Shown piece after piece: positions 44,239 to 53,757 of a stretch of DNA of 64,000 nucleotides. The notes beneath the pieces were generated by a model. The model was not told the origin of the DNA and did no database searches. It saw only the letters and a list, made by a program, of their open reading frames with translations. The stretch is from an uncultured Clostridia bacterium. GTDB taxonomy: Bacteria; Bacillota; Clostridia; Oscillospirales; Ruminococcaceae. The translations under genes and the position numbers were made by a program. The stretch's first letter is position 1, and every line of letters starts with the position of its first letter. The stretch is from the NCBI GenBank assembly GCA_947629785.1, contig CANRFB010000002.1:62001-126000 (forward strand), in the 5' to 3' direction.

Positions 44239-44538
44239 AAAGTTAAGAGTTGAGAGCAGGCTGAGCCTGCACCCAGTCAGGCATTATTTAGTGATTTCTA
44301 ACTTAATGCCTGCCGTGAGATAAAGCAAAGTTAAATCTGCAAAAGCATTGAAAGTTGAGATATAAACGTTACTGCAATATCTCAACTCGCAGGCTGAGCC
44401 TGCACCCAGTCAGGCTTTATTTAGTGATTTCTAACTTAATGCCTGCCGTGAGATAAAGCAAAGTTAAATCTGCAAAAGCATTGAAAGTTGAGATATAAAC
44501 GTTACTGCAATATCTCAACTCTCAACTCTTAAAACTTT
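44239..44538 (-). repeat. GAGTT-family intergenic repeat, copy 6, tandem 133-bp duplication
   Basis: Two nearly identical units start at 44256 and 44389, a period of 133 bases. Each starts with the GCAGGCTGAGCCTGC palindrome and contains GTCAGGC, CTAACTTAATGCCTGCCGTGAGAT, AAGTTAAATCTGCAAAAGC and GAGATATAAACGTTACTGCAATATCTCAACT. The outer edges are GAGTTAAGAGTTGAGAG-type and ACTCTCAACTCTT. Together with the tmRNA terminator it accounts for the whole 400-base gap between the MNT gene and tmRNA. Confidence 0.85.
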
Positions 44539-44583
44539 TAATGACCCCCGCCTTGCTTCATGCACGGTATACATAAGCAGGAA

Positions 44584-44608
44584 ATAACAAAACAACCCCT
44601 GAAAGGGT
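44584..44608 (-). terminator. terminator of tmRNA
   Basis: A short ACCC / GGGT stem followed on the minus strand by TTGTTTTGTTATTT. Directly before it, 44609-44623 is a GCAGGTT-c-AACCTGC palindrome that abuts the tmRNA 3' end. Confidence 0.6.
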
Positions 44609-44623
44609 GCAGGTTCAACCTGC

Positions 44624-44973
44624 TGGTGGAGATGACGGGAATCGAACCCGTGTCCGAAAACCTCTCCGCATGAACTTCTACGAGCGTAGTTTGTCATTGA
44701 CATTCCCTTGCCTTCCCGAGGACAAACACCCCGAAAGGCTTGGTAGCCTGCAATACACCACAGAAACGCAGGCACTTTTCTGTGACGTTCACCGTTAGTC
44801 GACGCCCTTGCCTAAGCCACGGTACTCAAAGGCAGGACGGGCAGCGCTTAAGCGGCTGCCAATTCAAAATTATTGTTGTCGTCTAATTTTAAAACGTCGC
44901 CGTTTAAAGAGAATGGCGCTTCCTCTGCTCGCTTATCATGTTTCATGATCCCCGTCGAAACCTTTACATCCCC
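44624..44973 (-). ncRNA. ssrA: transfer-messenger RNA (tmRNA)
   Basis: About 350 bases. The tRNA-like ends pair: 5' GGGGATG with 3' CATCTCC, and the 3' CCA is encoded. The T-arm ACGGGTTCGAATCCCGT is present. The tag reading frame lies near 44868-44900, ending ...FELAAA then TAA; if resume starts at GAC after TAGAC, the tag would be (A)DNNNFELAAA. It rescues ribosomes stalled on broken messages and marks the proteins for proteolysis. smpB, encoding its partner, is 34 bases upstream on the same strand. Confidence 0.95.
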
Positions 44974-45007
44974 ATATTAACCCGCCGCCAAGCAGCGGGA
45001 TATAAAC

Positions 45008-45475
45008 TTAACGGTTGTTGCGTTCCTTGACAGCGCGTTCAATGTCACGCTTTGCAGCGCGTTCCGCCATGTCGTCACGCTTATCATGAAGCTTCTTGCC
45101 CTTGCAAAGACCTACCTGCATTTTCACCATGGAACCTTTGAAATATAACGAAATGGGAATAAGCGTCAAGCCCTCCTGCTTCACCTTTCCAAGAAGCTGC
45201 ATTATCTGCTTTTTGTGCAGAAGCAGCTTGCGCACTCGCATAGGGTCACGGTTGAAAATGTTCCCATGGTCGTAGGGCGAAATGTGCATACCCTTGACCC
45301 ACAGTTCCCCGTCCTCAATGGTACACCAACTGTCCTTGAGATTCACACCGCCGCGGCGGATAGATTTGACCTCCGTTCCCACAAGCTCAATGCCTGCTTC
45401 ATAGCTGTCAAGGATAAAATATTCATGCCGCGCCTTGCGGTTCTCGGCGATAGTTTTAAAAGATGTCTTATCCAT
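45008..45475 (-). CDS. smpB: SsrA-binding protein SmpB
   Basis: A 155-residue basic protein that binds tmRNA and carries it to stalled ribosomes. Conserved [22 protein letters not shown] and the Lys/Arg-rich C-terminal tail ([25 protein letters not shown]) are present. ATG 45475 is preceded by GAAAGGAT; an earlier in-frame start at 45553 would overlap the promoter. It is followed by ssrA. Confidence 0.97.
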   Translation of the reverse strand: MDKTSFKTIAENRKARHEYFILDSYEAGIELVGTEVKSIRRGGVNLKDSWCTIEDGELWVKGMHISPYDHGNIFNRDPMRVRKLLLHKKQIMQLLGKVKQEGLTLIPISLYFKGSMVKMQVGLCKGKKLHDKRDDMAERAAKRDIERAVKERNNR

Positions 45476-45517
45476 AACATATATCCTTTCGGCGGCTGTT
45501 GTCAATGGTAATATATT

Positions 45518-45546
45518 ATTATAAAACACTTTTCCCGATTTTTCAA
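45518..45546 (-). promoter_or_regulatory. promoter of smpB (and possibly ssrA)
   Basis: TTGAAA (complement of 45541-45546), a 17-base spacer and TATAAT (complement of 45518-45523). Confidence 0.75.
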
Positions 45547-45556
45547 GGGACAATTA

Positions 45557-45823
45557 TTAACAAATTGTAAATTTCTCGGCTATGTATTCCTGAACTACTT
45601 CCGATAAGGTGGACGGAAGAACAAGATTGTCCGCAAGGAGAAATACCAGTTCCTCTGCAAATCCGATGTCGGTGGTAATATCATGCACAGCGGCAGTCTC
45701 GGTTTCTCCGAATATCCCCGAAGATACGGCTATCCCGTAGTGTTCGGAACCATCTGTTTCCTCGCTGAAAACAGTGTATGTAAGTTTCCCTTTGGCAGTT
45801 TCCACAGTATTGACAGTTTTCAT
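45557..45823 (-). CDS. small conserved clostridial protein (DUF6514-like)
   Basis: An 88-residue acidic protein with SEHYGIAVSSG in the middle and FLLADNLVLPSTLSEVVQEYIAEKF at the end. The layout (YGI strand, central acidic strand, then a helix with VxPxxLxxVVxEYI) resembles the DUF6514 family of Clostridia, of unknown function. ATG 45823 follows AAGGAAG by 9 bases; a longer frame from 45877 overlaps the promoter. The match to the family is from memory of its pattern. Confidence 0.6.
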   Translation of the reverse strand: MKTVNTVETAKGKLTYTVFSEETDGSEHYGIAVSSGIFGETETAAVHDITTDIGFAEELVFLLADNLVLPSTLSEVVQEYIAEKFTIC

Positions 45824-45865
45824 GTTTTTACACTTCCTTGTTTTATATTCCGGCGCCGTAAGAAA

Positions 45866-45895
45866 ATTATATACCATTCCGGCGGCTTTTCACAA
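45866..45895 (-). promoter_or_regulatory. promoter of the small conserved gene
   Basis: TTGTGA (complement of 45890-45895), an 18-base spacer and TATAAT (complement of 45866-45871). Confidence 0.55.
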
Positions 45896-46028
45896 TATAA
45901 AACTTTCGGGGCAAAATCAGGAAAATTTACCCTTGCTTGCTAAATTCTGCAAAATTCTGCCTGAAAAACCAGATAATTGCAGATAATTCTACAAAATTCG
46001 CAAAATAAAACAGAAAGGCGGAATGTTT

Positions 46029-48644
46029 ATGAACGCTCAGAAACTCACAAAAAAATCTCTGGAGGCAATAAACAGCGCCCAGAGTACGGCAATCGAGTAT
46101 CAGAACATGAACGTGGAGCAGGAACACCTTTTCCACGCCCTGCTTGCCGCGGAAAACGGTCTGATACCGCAGCTTTTCACTAAAATGGGAATAGACGCGG
46201 CTTCCGCAGAAGCTTCCGCGGAAAGGCTTATCGCCGCGCTTCCGAAAGTCACGGGCAGCGGTCGGGAAGCAAACACCGTGTACATTTCACAGGACGTTGA
46301 CAAGTGCCTTAACAAAGCCGAAAATATCGCCGACAGCATGAAAGACGAGTTCGTTTCGGTGGAACATATCATGCTTTCGCTTTTTGAAACCGCAAACGAC
46401 CGCCTGAAAAAGCTTTTCGGGACTTTCGGCGCGGACAGGAACAGATTCCTCGAAGCACTTAAAGAAGTCCGCGGAAATCAACGCGTTACAAGCGATTCCC
46501 CCGAAGAAACCTACGACGTTCTCAAAAAATACGGTCAGGACTTGGTGGAACTTGCCCGTCAGAACAAGCTTGACCCCGTTATCGGACGTGACGCGGAAAT
46601 ACGGAACGTTATCCGCATACTTTCCAGAAAAACCAAGAATAACCCCGTTATCATCGGTGAGCCGGGCGTCGGCAAGACCGCTATCGTTGAGGGACTTGCC
46701 CTGCGAATCGTCCGGGGCGACGTTCCCGACAACCTGAAAGAACGCCGCCTGTTCAGCCTTGACATGGGCAGTCTTATTTCCGGCGCAAAATTCCGCGGCG
46801 AGTTCGAGGAACGCCTTAAAGCCGTCCTCAACGAAGTCAAGAAGTCGGACGGACGGATAATCCTTTTCATTGACGAACTCCACACCATCGTCGGCGCGGG
46901 AAAGACCGACGGCGCTATGGACGCGGGCAATCTTCTGAAACCTATGCTCGCCCGCGGCGAACTTCACTGCATCGGCGCAACGACTCTCAACGAATACCGC
47001 AAGTATATTGAAAAAGACCCCGCCCTTGAACGGCGTTTCCAGCCCGTTATGGCGGACGAACCTACCGTTGAAGATACTATTTCCATTCTGCGCGGTCTGA
47101 AAGAGCGGTACGAAGTTTTCCACGGCGTAAAAATTCAGGATTCCGCGCTTATTACCGCGGCAGTGCTTTCAAACAGGTACATTTCCGACAGATTTCTTCC
47201 CGATAAGGCTATCGACCTTGTGGACGAAGCCTGCGCCCTTATCCGCACTGAAATGGATTCCATGCCTGCCGAAATGGACGATCTTGCACGAAAGATAATG
47301 CAGCAGGAAATTGCGGAAACGGCTTTGAAAAAAGAGGAAGGAAAACTTGCCGCAGAGGAACTTGCAGAAGTGCAGAAAGAACTTGCGGAAATGCGTGCGG
47401 AATTTGACGGAATGAAAGCCCGTTGGGAAAACGAGAAAGTTACCATTTCCCGTTTGCAGAAACTCCGTGAGGACATTGAAAAGACCAATGCGGATATTGC
47501 GGAGGCGGAACGTTCCTACGACCTCAACAAAGCCGCCGAGCTGAAATACGGAAAACTTCCCGCTCTGAAAAAGGAACTGGAAGAAGCGGAGGACGCCGCC
47601 GAAAAGCAGAAAGAACAGGCGGACAATCTTCTCCGCGACAAAGTCACCGACGAGGAAATTGCCCGCATAGTGGGCAGATGGACGGGCATACCCGTTTCCA
47701 AACTGATGGAGGGCGAACGGGAAAAGCTCCTCAATCTGGAAAATATCCTGCACAAGCGCGTTATAGGTCAGGAAGAAGCCGTTCGTAAAGTCAGCGAAGC
47801 CATACTCCGTTCCCGCGCGGGAATACAGGACCCCAACCGTCCTATCGGTTCATTCCTGTTCATGGGACCTACAGGCGTGGGAAAGACCGAACTTGCCAAA
47901 GCCCTTGCCCAATCCCTTTTTGACGATGAACACAACATTGTCCGCATCGACATGACCGAATATATGGAGAAACACAGCGTAAGCCGTCTTATAGGCGCAC
48001 CTCCGGGATATGTTGGTTACGAGGAGGGCGGTCAGCTTACCGAAGCCGTCCGCCGCAAGCCTTACGCGGTAATTCTCTTTGACGAGGTGGAAAAAGCGCA
48101 CCCCGATGTGTTCAACATTCTTCTGCAAATCCTTGACGACGGACGCGTTACCGATTCACAGGGCAGAACGGTGGATTTCAAGAACACAATAATTATCCTG
48201 ACTTCCAACCTCGGCTCGGACTACATTCTTGACGGAATTGACGAAAACGGCGTTATTTCCGACGAAGCCCGCGAACAGGTAAACAAAGTGCTGAAAGGAC
48301 ATTTCCGCCCCGAATTCCTGAACCGTCTTGACGAGATAGTATTCTACAAGCCGCTTACCAAAAAGGAAATTTATCCTATAATCGACCTTATGCTCGGCGA
48401 CCTGAAAAACCGCCTCAAGAGCAAACAGTTAGACGTTTCCGTTACCGACGCGGCAAAGGACTACATTGTCAAGGAGGGTTACGACCCGATTTACGGCGCA
48501 AGACCGTTAAAGCGTTTCATTCAGCGCAGGCTTGAGACCATGATAGCGCGGACGATAATCGCCGACGATGTTGAACCCTATTCCGTACTGAAAGTTGACT
48601 TCAACGGCAGCGACCTGACATTATCATGTGAAAAAGCGGGTTAA
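46029..48644 (+). CDS. clpB: ATP-dependent disaggregase ClpB
   Basis: An 871-residue Hsp100 chaperone that extracts proteins from aggregates together with DnaK. It has a Clp-N domain (about 1-145), a first AAA+ module with [13 protein letters not shown], a long coiled-coil middle domain (about 400-520, rich in Lys and Glu) that sets it apart from ClpC, and a second AAA+ module with [16 protein letters not shown] chose ATG 46029, which is 7 bases after AAAGGCGG, over ATG 46023, only one base away. No CIRCE or CtsR heptads are visible in the 200 bases upstream. Confidence 0.96.
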   Translation: MNAQKLTKKSLEAINSAQSTAIEYQNMNVEQEHLFHALLAAENGLIPQLFTKMGIDAASAEASAERLIAALPKVTGSGREANTVYISQDVDKCLNKAENIADSMKDEFVSVEHIMLSLFETANDRLKKLFGTFGADRNRFLEALKEVRGNQRVTSDSPEETYDVLKKYGQDLVELARQNKLDPVIGRDAEIRNVIRILSRKTKNNPVIIGEPGVGKTAIVEGLALRIVRGDVPDNLKERRLFSLDMGSLISGAKFRGEFEERLKAVLNEVKKSDGRIILFIDELHTIVGAGKTDGAMDAGNLLKPMLARGELHCIGATTLNEYRKYIEKDPALERRFQPVMADEPTVEDTISILRGLKERYEVFHGVKIQDSALITAAVLSNRYISDRFLPDKAIDLVDEACALIRTEMDSMPAEMDDLARKIMQQEIAETALKKEEGKLAAEELAEVQKELAEMRAEFDGMKARWENEKVTISRLQKLREDIEKTNADIAEAERSYDLNKAAELKYGKLPALKKELEEAEDAAEKQKEQADNLLRDKVTDEEIARIVGRWTGIPVSKLMEGEREKLLNLENILHKRVIGQEEAVRKVSEAILRSRAGIQDPNRPIGSFLFMGPTGVGKTELAKALAQSLFDDEHNIVRIDMTEYMEKHSVSRLIGAPPGYVGYEEGGQLTEAVRRKPYAVILFDEVEKAHPDVFNILLQILDDGRVTDSQGRTVDFKNTIIILTSNLGSDYILDGIDENGVISDEAREQVNKVLKGHFRPEFLNRLDEIVFYKPLTKKEIYPIIDLMLGDLKNRLKSKQLDVSVTDAAKDYIVKEGYDPIYGARPLKRFIQRRLETMIARTIIADDVEPYSVLKVDFNGSDLTLSCEKAG

Positions 48645-48654
48645 ATGAAACAAC

Positions 48655-48688
48655 AAAAGGAGCAGCGAAAAACTGCTCCTTTTTGTTT
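48655..48688 (+). terminator. terminator of clpB
   Basis: An AAAAGGAGCAG / CTGCTCCTTTTT hairpin with a short loop and TTTTTGTTTG, just after the stop codon. Confidence 0.93.
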
Positions 48689-48723
48689 GTAGAAAAACAT
48701 ATTTAAAACATATTTTAAGTTTG

Positions 48724-48936
48724 TTTTGAAACAGTCCACCGGACTGTTTCAAAAGGCAAAAAGATAAATAACTTGTTTATTTCAAGGGGGCGCCCTCTAC
48801 GTAGGGCAGCCCCCTCTTGCCGCCTGCGGCGGCAATTCACCCCTTGCGGAGCTTTTAACGTATAGTGGAGTTTCGCCGTCTGCGGACGGCGACAAGGGGC
48901 TTTGCCCCTTGACCCCACCAGCGCGGCTGCGCTGGA
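48724..48936. repeat. array of six consecutive hairpins downstream of clpB
   Basis: Most of the 370-base gap between clpB and the EAL gene. It contains, in order: a 14-base perfect stem with a 3-base loop (48724-48754); GGGGG-GCCCT with AGGGC-CCCCC (about 48786-48814); TTGCCGCC-tgc-GGCGGCAA; TCGCCGTC-tgc-GGACGGCGA; AAGGGGC-ttt-GCCCCTT; and CCAGCGC-ggct-GCGCTGG. It is far more GC-rich than the surroundings and has no convincing gene. Confidence 0.7.
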
Positions 48937-49016
48937 CCAGCTTTTCGGGCAAAGTTTTGTTTTTCACAATTTAGTTTGTCCGCGCCTATTTTTAGTTTTT
49001 CAGCAAAAACGCCGTA

Positions 49017-50687
49017 TCAGCCGCCGTTATTGACAGCCTTTAACCGCGCGTTGAAATCTGCGGCGGGTATGGGCTTTGAATAGTAAAATCCCTGCGCCGA
49101 ATCACAGCCGCAGCGGCTTAAAAATTCCGCCTGCTCGCCTGTTTCCACGCCCTCAGCAATAATTCCCAAGCCTATGTCGCGGGACATGGAAATGGTATGC
49201 TCGATTATCTTTCGTCCGCGGTCGGACTCCATAAATTCTTCAAGGAAATGCCTGTCGATCTTAAGCACGTCAAAAGGCGTAGTCTTCAGCATATTAAGCG
49301 ATGAATATCCCGAACCGAAATCGTCCATAAGCATGGTAAATCCCGCATTCTTCATATCCTTGACAATATCTTCAATGCCCGTGGGGTCGGCAGTCTCGGT
49401 TATTTCCAGTTCAAGCATATTTATGGGAATGTCATATTTCTTCACAAGGCGGGTCATTTCTTTTATAACGTCATATGTATGAACGTACTCCCGGGAAATA
49501 TTCACCGATATGGGAACGGGTTCTATGCCCGCGTCCATAAGTTCGCGTATCTTCTTACAGGCTTCTTCCCATATAAAACGGTCAAGTGTGAGAATAAAGC
49601 CGTTTTCCTCAAAAACGGGGATAAAGTCCGCGGGAGAGATCATGCCTTTGCTTGGGTGGATCCACCTTGCAAGGGCTTCCGCGCCTATTATCTTATTTGT
49701 GCTTATAGAATACTTCGGCTGCAAGTACATAACAAACTGGCGGTCGATAAGCGCGCCCTGCATGGACTCCTCTATCTCCTGTTTCTTATGGAGTTCGGAT
49801 TTCATGGAACTGTCGTAAAACAGTATGTTCTCCATGGCGTTGCCCTTTATAAGCTGACGGGCAAGGGAAGCGTTATCGCCGTGACGTCTTGTATGTATGC
49901 TTCTGTCGTCAACTATCGCGACTCCGAAAATCAGTCTGTATTCCATGCCTTTATAGCCGCTTAGCAGGCTTTCGATTTTGCGGATAAGGGCAATAAGTTC
50001 TTCTTTCTTTTCAAATGGCGTTACCACCATGAAAACGTCCGCGGTAAGACGGCAGAACGGCTGTTCATCGGTGCAGACAAGGGCAAGGGAATCGTTTATG
50101 AACTGCAAAAGTTCGTCTCCCATTTCCACGCCGTAAGTTTCGTTTATAAGCTTGAACCGCTCCACGTCAAACTGAATGAACGCAATTTCCTTGTCCGGGT
50201 GGGAATCAATGGTCTGGCGGCAGCGCTGGGAATATATTTTCGGGTTTTTATCCGAAGAAAAGTTCATGAGAATATCCCGCTCGAAAATTTCTTTCGGGGT
50301 AAACGGTCTGAGATTATAGTGGATATCGGTTATCTTCCCATTTTCGTCGCGGCGGAAAAATGCGTGCAGATGGCAGAGTCTGAACTCGTCACTGTCGGGG
50401 AATTTCACCGAAATATCGGCGGACATACTGTTTTTGTCGGTGCCGTTGATAATGCCGTCATTTATGCGTTCATAAAAGACTTCCAGAATATTAAGCGAGT
50501 CGCTGTCCACCATGCCCGTTTCCCTGAGCAGGCTGCGCAAGCCGCTATAATTCTTTATGTCGAGGTTATCCGACAAAGAAAACAGCTTGTTGTCGGGAAC
50601 GTTATTGTATATGTGAATAGTTTCGCGGTCCTGCGTTACTATATCCGCAAGCCGCGCGGCGTATTTCTGCGGAAATTCCGTACCCAT
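49017..50687 (-). CDS. EAL domain cyclic-di-GMP phosphodiesterase with degenerate GGDEF
   Basis: A 556-residue cytoplasmic protein. Residues 1-130 are a possible sensor region, 150-290 a GGDEF-like domain and 300-545 an EAL domain. In the first, RLTADVFMVV replaces RxGGDEF, so cyclase activity is unlikely and GTP sensing is more probable. The EAL domain keeps AEALARW, ELEITE, MDDFGSGYSS and EGVE, so hydrolysis of cyclic di-GMP is expected. ATG 50687 is 8 bases after AAGGAG; an in-frame GTG lies nine bases before it. Confidence 0.92.
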   Translation of the reverse strand: MGTEFPQKYAARLADIVTQDRETIHIYNNVPDNKLFSLSDNLDIKNYSGLRSLLRETGMVDSDSLNILEVFYERINDGIINGTDKNSMSADISVKFPDSDEFRLCHLHAFFRRDENGKITDIHYNLRPFTPKEIFERDILMNFSSDKNPKIYSQRCRQTIDSHPDKEIAFIQFDVERFKLINETYGVEMGDELLQFINDSLALVCTDEQPFCRLTADVFMVVTPFEKKEELIALIRKIESLLSGYKGMEYRLIFGVAIVDDRSIHTRRHGDNASLARQLIKGNAMENILFYDSSMKSELHKKQEIEESMQGALIDRQFVMYLQPKYSISTNKIIGAEALARWIHPSKGMISPADFIPVFEENGFILTLDRFIWEEACKKIRELMDAGIEPVPISVNISREYVHTYDVIKEMTRLVKKYDIPINMLELEITETADPTGIEDIVKDMKNAGFTMLMDDFGSGYSSLNMLKTTPFDVLKIDRHFLEEFMESDRGRKIIEHTISMSRDIGLGIIAEGVETGEQAEFLSRCGCDSAQGFYYSKPIPAADFNARLKAVNNGG

Positions 50688-50846
50688 AAAGCTCACTCCT
50701 TAAAATATTCCGAAAACATTCTGCCTTACTGTAAAGTATACCACATTGATACACAAATTAAGTGACAAATTTATTATTTTAAAAAAAATTTAGTGTGTCT
50801 CTTTTCCGTACAAAACAGTCTTACATAAAAAATAAATGTTATGTTG

Positions 50847-50875
50847 TTGAAATGTTAACTATTTCATAGTAAAAT
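50847..50875 (+). promoter_or_regulatory. promoter of nadA
   Basis: TTGAAA at 50847-50852, a 17-base spacer and TAAAAT at 50870-50875. Confidence 0.6.
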
Positions 50876-50912
50876 TATATTTGTGTGTTTATTTCTGAAA
50901 GGAGAGACAGCC

Positions 50913-51821
50913 ATGGTAAAAGATTTACAGCAGGAGATACTTAAACTCAAAAAAGAAAAGAATATCACTATCCTTGCCCACAGCTATCAGGCGGAGGAAA
51001 TTCAGGAAATTGCCGACTATACAGGCGACAGCTTCCGCCTGTCCGAACTTGCCGTTTCGGATAAGAACAGCACCGTTATCATGTGCGGCGTTCATTTCAT
51101 GGCGGAGACCTGCAAACTGCTTTCTCCCGATAAAAAGGTCATTCTCGCAAAAGAGGGCTGCGGCTGTCCCATGGCGGAACAGCTCTCCGCGGACGAACTC
51201 CGTCAGCTTAAAAAGATGTATCCCGAACACACTGTCGTTGCTTACATAAACACCACCGCCGAGTTAAAAACCGAATGTGACGTTTGCGTGACTTCCTCGT
51301 CGGCTGTGGAAATTTGCAGGAAGATAGAAAATAACAAGATACTTTTCATTCCCGACTGCAACCTTGGCGCTTTTGTCGCCGAACAGCTTCCCGAAAAGGA
51401 AATAAAGCTTATTCAGGGCGGCTGCCCCATTCACGCGGCAGTAAGGGAAAAGGACGTGCTTAACGAAAAGGAAAAGCACCCGCAGGCGCTTCTGCTGGTT
51501 CACCCCGAATGTGTTCCCTCAGTAACAAAACACGCCGATTATGTGGGTTCAACAAGCGGAATAGTAAATTTTGCGATGAAATCAGAGGCAAAGGAGTTTA
51601 TAATCGGAACGGAAATTTCCATAGCGGAACATCTCCAGTATGTATGCCCCGATAAGGAATTTTACCCACTTTCAAAACACCTTATCTGCCCGAATATGAA
51701 ACGCACCACGCTTCCCGATGTTTATAAAGCGCTGAACGGCGGCGGGCTTGAAATAGAAATGTCCCCCGAAGTCATGAAAAAAGCACGGGTCTGCATCGAC
51801 CGTATGCTTGAACTTGGGTAA
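50913..51821 (+). CDS. nadA: quinolinate synthase
   Basis: A 302-residue iron-sulfur enzyme that condenses iminoaspartate with dihydroxyacetone phosphate to quinolinate for NAD synthesis. Conserved ILAHSYQ, CGVHFMAETCK, HPEC and CPNMKRTTL segments are present, with Cys residues that can hold the 4Fe-4S cluster. ATG 50913 follows AAAGGAGA. nadB and nadC, its usual neighbours, are not adjacent. The next gene, 21 bases on, is a GGDEF protein on the same strand. Confidence 0.95.
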   Translation: MVKDLQQEILKLKKEKNITILAHSYQAEEIQEIADYTGDSFRLSELAVSDKNSTVIMCGVHFMAETCKLLSPDKKVILAKEGCGCPMAEQLSADELRQLKKMYPEHTVVAYINTTAELKTECDVCVTSSSAVEICRKIENNKILFIPDCNLGAFVAEQLPEKEIKLIQGGCPIHAAVREKDVLNEKEKHPQALLLVHPECVPSVTKHADYVGSTSGIVNFAMKSEAKEFIIGTEISIAEHLQYVCPDKEFYPLSKHLICPNMKRTTLPDVYKALNGGGLEIEMSPEVMKKARVCIDRMLELG

Positions 51822-51842
51822 TTACACAAAAGGGGTCTTATA

Positions 51843-53564
51843 ATGGAAAATACCGAGCAGAAAAACGAACTTTACACATTCATAGAAAAAACCGTAATGA
51901 ATTCATATCTCCAGCTTGCAAGAGTCAACCTTGTGACAGGAGAGTACGAATATCTTAAAAAAAACAGCGAAATTTCAGGAAATTTTGAGGACGAAAAGGA
52001 TATTTTCGCCTACGCCAAAAGGCTTGCGGACGAGAAATTCATGTGCGCGGAGTACATAGACGAATATCTGCGTTTCGCGGATCCCGAAAATATCCGCCGC
52101 AGGATATTCGGCGGCGAAAGGCGCATTTCTTTCCACTACAAACGCAAAACCACAGGCGGCGCAAAATGGGTGGTATTCTGCATTTCCGCGCCGGAGGGCT
52201 GTTCGGCGGAAAACCCGTGGACAGTTTTCGGACTGCGGGACTCCGATTCGGATATAAACGCCGTTTCGGAAGCCATGTCCGCGCTTTCAATAATTTATTA
52301 CAAAATTCTGAAGATAAACCTTACAAACGATACCTTTGAAATTGTCAAGGCGGACGAAAATGAAAAGCCTGACGATTCCGTAACTAAAATTACCGACTGG
52401 TGGAGAACTTTTGCCGAAGCGGGAAATATCCACGAGGAGGACATTGAAGAATACAAGCATTTTACCGACCCGAAGCGGATAACGGACTATTTCTGCGAAA
52501 GCAAAAAAATCCGCATGAGCTGCCGCTACAGACGGAAACACATTGACGGCGGTTATCGCTGGGCGCAGATGGATCTTGTTCCCGCAAAAGGTTTCAGCAG
52601 TACAAATGCGGAAATGGTGCTTTTCGTAAAGGACGTCCATGAGGAGCATATGTCCGAACTCCGCCACCGTCAGGAACTTGTGGATAATTTCAACCGCGAC
52701 GCCCTTACCCTGCTTTACAACAGGCATAAATTCAACGAGGACCTGGACGAGATCAAAAACGGCGGCAAGCTGAAGAACGTTTCCTGCCTTTATGTTGATG
52801 TAAACGGTCTGCACGAGCTTAACAATCATCTCGGACATCAGAAAGGCGACGATATGCTTTGCTGCGTTGCGGACGCTCTCCGCAAATTCTACCCCGAAGA
52901 ACGGCTTTACCGCATAGGCGGCGATGAGTTCGTCATGATAAGCAAGCGGCTTTCCAAGAAACAGACGGAAAAAATCATCATCGAATTGCGGAAATTCCTT
53001 GCGGAAAACAGCTACACCGTTTCCTGCGGTGCGGAAAGCGGCAGCAGCGAAGATATTTACAAGACCGTCGGCGCGGCGGAAATTTCCATGCGGAACGACA
53101 AAGACCTTTTCTATAAAAACAACCACGACGAGGACCGCCGCAAACGTTCCATGAACGAGGAACTGGAAAAGCTCCTCACCGAAAAGCGGGACGCGGAGTA
53201 TTTCCTGAAAGTAATTGCCACAAAATACGCGGGAGTTTATTTCGTGGACAATGCCGCCGACACTTTAAGATACATATATATTCCCGACTATTTCAAGTCC
53301 CTTCTGGAATACTGCGGGTTCTCTTTCAAGAAAGCCATGCGGCTCTACGCCAAAAAATACGTAAATTCCGAATACTATGACGCGGTGGTGGAACTTACCG
53401 ACGACGCCGTTTTATCCGAAAAGCTGAAAGGCAAGGGCTTCGTATACATGAATTACGAAAAAAGCGACGGTTCAAACATGATACTCCAGATTTTAAAAAC
53501 AGACCTTGACGGCAGTGACAGATTCGAGACCGTATGGATATTTTCGGGAAGCGGCATACTGTAA
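51843..53564 (+). CDS. GGDEF domain diguanylate cyclase with PAS-like domains
   Basis: A 573-residue protein. Two PAS-like regions (about 1-145 and 150-275) precede a GGDEF domain with DALTLLYNRHKFNEDL and an intact YRIGGDEFVMIS. A third PAS-like region (about 450-573) follows. The intact motif indicates cyclic di-GMP synthesis. No RxxD inhibitory site stands before it, so product feedback may be absent. AAAGGGG precedes the ATG. No signal peptide or membrane segment is seen, so it should be cytosolic. Confidence 0.9.
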   Translation: MENTEQKNELYTFIEKTVMNSYLQLARVNLVTGEYEYLKKNSEISGNFEDEKDIFAYAKRLADEKFMCAEYIDEYLRFADPENIRRRIFGGERRISFHYKRKTTGGAKWVVFCISAPEGCSAENPWTVFGLRDSDSDINAVSEAMSALSIIYYKILKINLTNDTFEIVKADENEKPDDSVTKITDWWRTFAEAGNIHEEDIEEYKHFTDPKRITDYFCESKKIRMSCRYRRKHIDGGYRWAQMDLVPAKGFSSTNAEMVLFVKDVHEEHMSELRHRQELVDNFNRDALTLLYNRHKFNEDLDEIKNGGKLKNVSCLYVDVNGLHELNNHLGHQKGDDMLCCVADALRKFYPEERLYRIGGDEFVMISKRLSKKQTEKIIIELRKFLAENSYTVSCGAESGSSEDIYKTVGAAEISMRNDKDLFYKNNHDEDRRKRSMNEELEKLLTEKRDAEYFLKVIATKYAGVYFVDNAADTLRYIYIPDYFKSLLEYCGFSFKKAMRLYAKKYVNSEYYDAVVELTDDAVLSEKLKGKGFVYMNYEKSDGSNMILQILKTDLDGSDRFETVWIFSGSGIL

Positions 53565-53648
53565 AAGGAATTTTCCACAGTATTTTCTTGCAAAAAGCGG
53601 CTCAATATGTATAAAAAGTAAAATATTTGCAGGATTTTCGGAAAACGC

Positions 53649-53677
53649 TTGCAAACTCCCGCGAAAAGTATTATCAT
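53649..53677 (+). promoter_or_regulatory. candidate promoter of the aminotransferase gene
   Basis: TTGCAA at 53649-53654, a 17-base spacer and TATCAT at 53672-53677, about 80 bases before the start. Confidence 0.5.
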
Positions 53678-53757
53678 TAATAATGGTATGTGAACGGAAA
53701 ACATCTGTCCGCGGTATGCGGACTGAAATATTCAGACAACTGAAAGGAAGAATAGTT

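Noticed and set aside
44624..44700. A lone tRNA gene, suggested by the T-arm and CCA end
   Set aside because: The 5' partner of the acceptor stem lies 350 bases away and a tag frame is present, so it is tmRNA.
48715..48918. A short minus-strand open frame in the hairpin array
   Set aside because: Its codons are formed by the palindromes, there is no ribosome site, and the composition is unlike a protein.
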